Of a stretch of DNA of 64,000 bases, positions 61,187-64,000 are shown piece after piece (the first letter of the stretch is position 1; each line of letters begins with the position of its first letter). Source of the DNA: Dama dama. Taxonomy: Eukaryota > Chordata > Mammalia > Artiodactyla > Cervidae. The notes under the pieces were generated by a model that saw nothing but the letters and a program-made list of their open reading frames with translations, did not search any database and was not told the DNA's origin. Where the stretch lies: NCBI RefSeq assembly GCF_033118175.1, contig NC_083695.1:33001607-33065606 (forward strand), given 5' to 3'. A program made the position numbers and the translations under genes.

Positions 61187-62229
61187 TCAGTGGTTTGACT
61201 TCATTGAGGGCAGTTCCTTTCATTTTCTTTCCCCCTCAACCTATTCTTAGCATCTGATCTCCCTGCTCCTCCCTGGGCTTTCAGAATCACATCCCTGGTA
61301 TTAAATTAATTGTCTCCCCCAAAACACACAGGTCCCATTCTCTCATGGGCATCAACTTAGAGCTCCTCTGAACTCAGCCTTGATCAGTTGACAGGTTCAT
61401 GCCTTAATTATCTGTGAACTGTGTAAACTGAGTTTGGGCTGATGCAATTGGAGAAATTTAGGTTGTACCCAAAGAATAGCTTTCTGAGGCAGTACTAGTG
61501 ATAGATGCAGAGTGAGATTGTGAAGCATTGTGTCTGAGGACCTCAGACAGGGAGAACTGCTCTGAAGTACGTTTTCCCTAAGGTGGATGCTGGATGAGGT
61601 GTCTTCTCGAGGCTCCTTCTAGCTAGGTGATCGTGGGGTATTTGATAAGCCCTCTTCACTCAGCGTTGTGTTTTCCTTTCCTCTTTCCTGATTTGATATC
61701 TGTTGCTTCCAGTTTATCATTTTAGATTCTGGGACTCTTAACCCCAAAAGGAAAAAAAAAATTGTGTCTGGCAGCTGCAGAGCTGACCCAAGATACCTCC
61801 TGTGTCCAGGAAACTGTAGAACAGTGTTCACATGAGTCAGCAGGTTTTTTACTTTTTTCTGTTCAAAGCAGCTTGTGTGGCTGCATTTACTTTTCCCCTC
61901 TGAATTCCTTTTAAAGTTAATAAGCTACTATTGATTGTTCGTTCGGCTTCTCAAAAATCTTCTGACCCAAGAATTACTCTTTGGTAGTAAGTGTATTAAA
62001 AAGGAATGCCAGTTTCTTTCTTTGTATAAATATGTCTCTGGAAACCTTTGCTACTGGAGTAAGCAAGCCTCTTTCCCTTGCTATGAGCAGATTGGTGCTG
62101 GAGGCTGAGAATTCCCTTTCTGCGGAGCTTGGCTCATCTGACTCCTGGAGGGAATCCATTTTCTTTCCCATCCTAGGCCAGCTTGGGTTACTAAACCAGC
62201 TGAAGCTCAGTTTCCCAAGCCCTACTGCT

Positions 62230-62276
62230 CTTACTAACACTGTCCCTGTTTCTCATCCTTCCTGCCATCGACCAAG
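62230..62276 (+). promoter_or_regulatory. VCL: Branch site and pyrimidine tract of the metavinculin exon
   Basis: TACTAAC at 62232-62238 is a perfect match to the optimal branch-point sequence, with the branch A about 40 bases before exon 19. A C/T-rich tract (62240-62265) follows, and no AG occurs before the acceptor AAG. Exon 19 is known to be alternatively spliced in muscle, with PTB and raver1 reported as regulators. The role of this tract is inferred. Confidence 0.75.
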
Positions 62277-62480
62277 CCGGGTAACCCAGCCGCTAAGGTG
62301 GGTATAAGTGTTGTAGCTGAGGCAGAGGCGGCTGATGCTGTTGGGTTCCCTGTCCCCCCTGACATGGAAGACGATTACGAACCTGAGCTGCTGTTAATGC
62401 CATCCAATCAGCCGGTCAACCAGCCCATTCTGGCCGCGGCTCAGTCATTGCATCGGGAAGCTACCAAGTGGTCTAGTAAG
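62277..62480 (+). CDS. VCL: VCL exon 19, metavinculin-specific cassette (residues 916-983)
   Basis: Exactly 68 codons and in frame at both ends, the known size of the insert used in smooth, cardiac and skeletal muscle metavinculin. It begins PGNPAAKVGISVVAEAEAAD, runs through the acidic AVGFPVPPDMEDDYEPELLL and ends MPSNQPVNQPILAAAQSLHR, EATKWSSK. Metavinculin modifies how the tail bundles actin because this segment replaces the N-terminal strap and helix of the tail. The human cardiomyopathy-linked positions, Leu954 and Arg975, are both wild-type here; Arg975 is CGG at 62454-62456. Compared with human as I recall it, insert residues 3, 7, 11, 17 and 22 differ. The donor gtactg is weak, as expected for an optional exon. 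Confidence 0.97.
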
Positions 62481-64000
62481 GTACTGATGAGCGCCCCCCA
62501 GTGGGGCTGCTCTTTATGCATCCGGCCATGTGCAGCCTTGACACATTGCATCACTCATGATCTGTGCGGGTCCTGTGAGTCTGGGCCGGGTGGGCGTCTG
62601 TCTGTTTGCACCTTGTTGTTAGGACTGGCTTCACAAGTTTCATAGGTCTGCTAATGCCAGATTAATTGGATTGCATTCATGTTTGGGGGTTAGAGAGAGA
62701 TGGGGTCACTTTTTGAAAGGAATCCTTTTCTTACTGACCTTGTGGCGGACATCGAAACCTTAAACCCCTTGGGAAGCTGTGGATGCGTCTCTCAATGACT
62801 TTCAGGTCAGGAACCACTGTAGACCATTAAGAGGTCATCCGGCCTGATCATTGGGCTTTGCCTGCCCCCCACCCCCAGCTCCTCTCCGCTGACCTCTCAC
62901 TGATGGCTCTGGCAGAGTTGATCAGGGTGAGAAGCAGCTTTACATGGCAGGGTTTCTGGGGAGGACTGCTTGCTGTCCTGCACTTGGCTGTGTGGCAGAT
63001 GCTGGCCTTAATGGGTACCCACAGGGAAGGGAGCTTCACTGACTGCTTGATCAGGGGTTTCAGTGGGCCAGGGTGTGGGAGTGGGGAAGAGAGAGGGCTC
63101 AAGGCTGCAGGACAGGAACCAAAAGAGCTCTGGCCTTAGGGAGTAGAGGATGGGGATCATTAGATTTTCCCCTTTGAAGGTGGCATGTTGCAAGAAGGTT
63201 TTGAGGAGTGATGGGTGATAAATAAATAACCCTGGCACAACACTATCCTCTAACCAAGGTCATGAAATCCTGGAATGATCCCAGGTCTGCAGTGGAAGAG
63301 GTGGGCCTAGCCAACCTTGTCTAACATACTCCTATTCTCATGAGTTCTTCCCGTAACTGTTTTCTCTCTGGCCTCAATTACTGCCCGGGATGTTACACAC
63401 CCTCTTGTGTAAATGGTCGGCCACTTCATGGTGCCTGTGGATGCCTCTCACAGAGCACCCTGCCGTGGCATGGTTTGTGTATGCCTCACTGCATTGTCTA
63501 GAAACTGAAAAGCATGAGGGGAAAAATGCATAGGGCCTGGCCTTTTAGGTAGTTTTGAACACTGCATTTATTATTTTTGCTTGCAATCAGCCAAAAGATG
63601 AGCCTTTTGAAGGCATAAAGTAAATTACTTGTACATTATGACCCATGAGGTTATAATGAACCAAAATGCCAAATCTAAGATAAGCTGCTATTAGTTGCAG
63701 GGGTTCCAGTTACAGCTTGACACATGATTTTTATTTTCCCAGAGCCTCCCCCAGCATCCTGTTAGCTGAAAGTTTCTTTAATTGAAGCCACTTAGCTGAG
63801 GGGACTGAAAAATTGATTTTTGGTCTTTTTAAACGTGAAAAATGAAAATAACATGTTCCTTTAGGCTGACAGTACAAACAAGAGGCAGTAGAGAGAGGGA
63901 AGGAGCTGTCTAGGTCAGAAAAAAATTTTTTTCACCAAGGCTAATAATACTTACTTGGTTTAAATTCTAGTTCAGCAGTGGCAATCCTTGGCTGCTATTT
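62481..64000 (+). other. VCL: VCL intron 19, 5' part, no recognised feature
   Basis: Comparatively GC-rich at first (to about 63100), then AT-rich. I looked for exon 20, which should begin with a Gly-Asn-Asp-Ile-Ile-type peptide, and did not find it. No repeat family was recognised. The small open frames here do not resemble known proteins. Confidence 0.8.

Noticed and set aside
62481..64000. Possible exon 20 of VCL in the remaining sequence
   Set aside because: No stretch encodes the expected continuation of the tail, so it must lie beyond the window.

Overview
This is nuclear DNA from a ruminant mammal, most likely a bovid such as cattle, buffalo, sheep or goat. The evidence is the repeat content: BovB (RTE) LINEs, Bov-tA/Bov-A SINEs derived from them, CHR (tRNA-Glu-type) SINEs, artiodactyl Tigger remnants and a ruminant-type L1 tail, all mixed with old mammalian L1M, L2 and MIR. 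I cannot separate the bovid species from sequence alone.

The window lies almost entirely inside one gene, vinculin (VCL), on the + strand. Eighteen coding exons can be placed (exons 2-19 of 22), all with GT-AG boundaries and matching phases. They encode residues 57-983 of the 1134-residue metavinculin form, counting exon 1 as 56 codons as in other mammals. Exon 1 with its promoter lies upstream. Exons 20-22 and the 3' UTR lie downstream.

Layout: intron 1 (end only) and exon 2 (2213-2283); a 23.9 kb intron 2 full of nested transposons, plus a dead RPS29 retrocopy; exons 3-6 (26163-30468), completing head domain D1; a 7.7 kb intron 6 with a mariner hairpin and a probable U4 snRNA retropseudogene; exons 7-11 (38135-45921), domain D2 and the start of D3; exons 12-15 (47142-54244), domain D3; exon 16 (55362-55664), domain D4; exons 17-18 (57128-59149), the end of D4, the proline-rich hinge and the first tail helix; exon 19 (62277-62480), the muscle-specific metavinculin cassette; then intron 19 to the end of the window.

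The protein links talin and alpha-catenin (head) to F-actin (tail) at focal adhesions and adherens junctions. Including exon 19 gives metavinculin in smooth and cardiac muscle. The reading frame is intact in every exon, so this is the functional gene, not a retrocopy.

I found no undescribed biological system. The most informative signals are: a CHR SINE inserted 21 bases before exon 8 that has displaced the ancestral branch-point region and offers a consensus-like branch site of its own; the splice-site design of the metavinculin exon (perfect TACTAAC branch site, weak donor) and its visible duplication origin from exon 18; and several multi-level nested transposon insertions that date one another.
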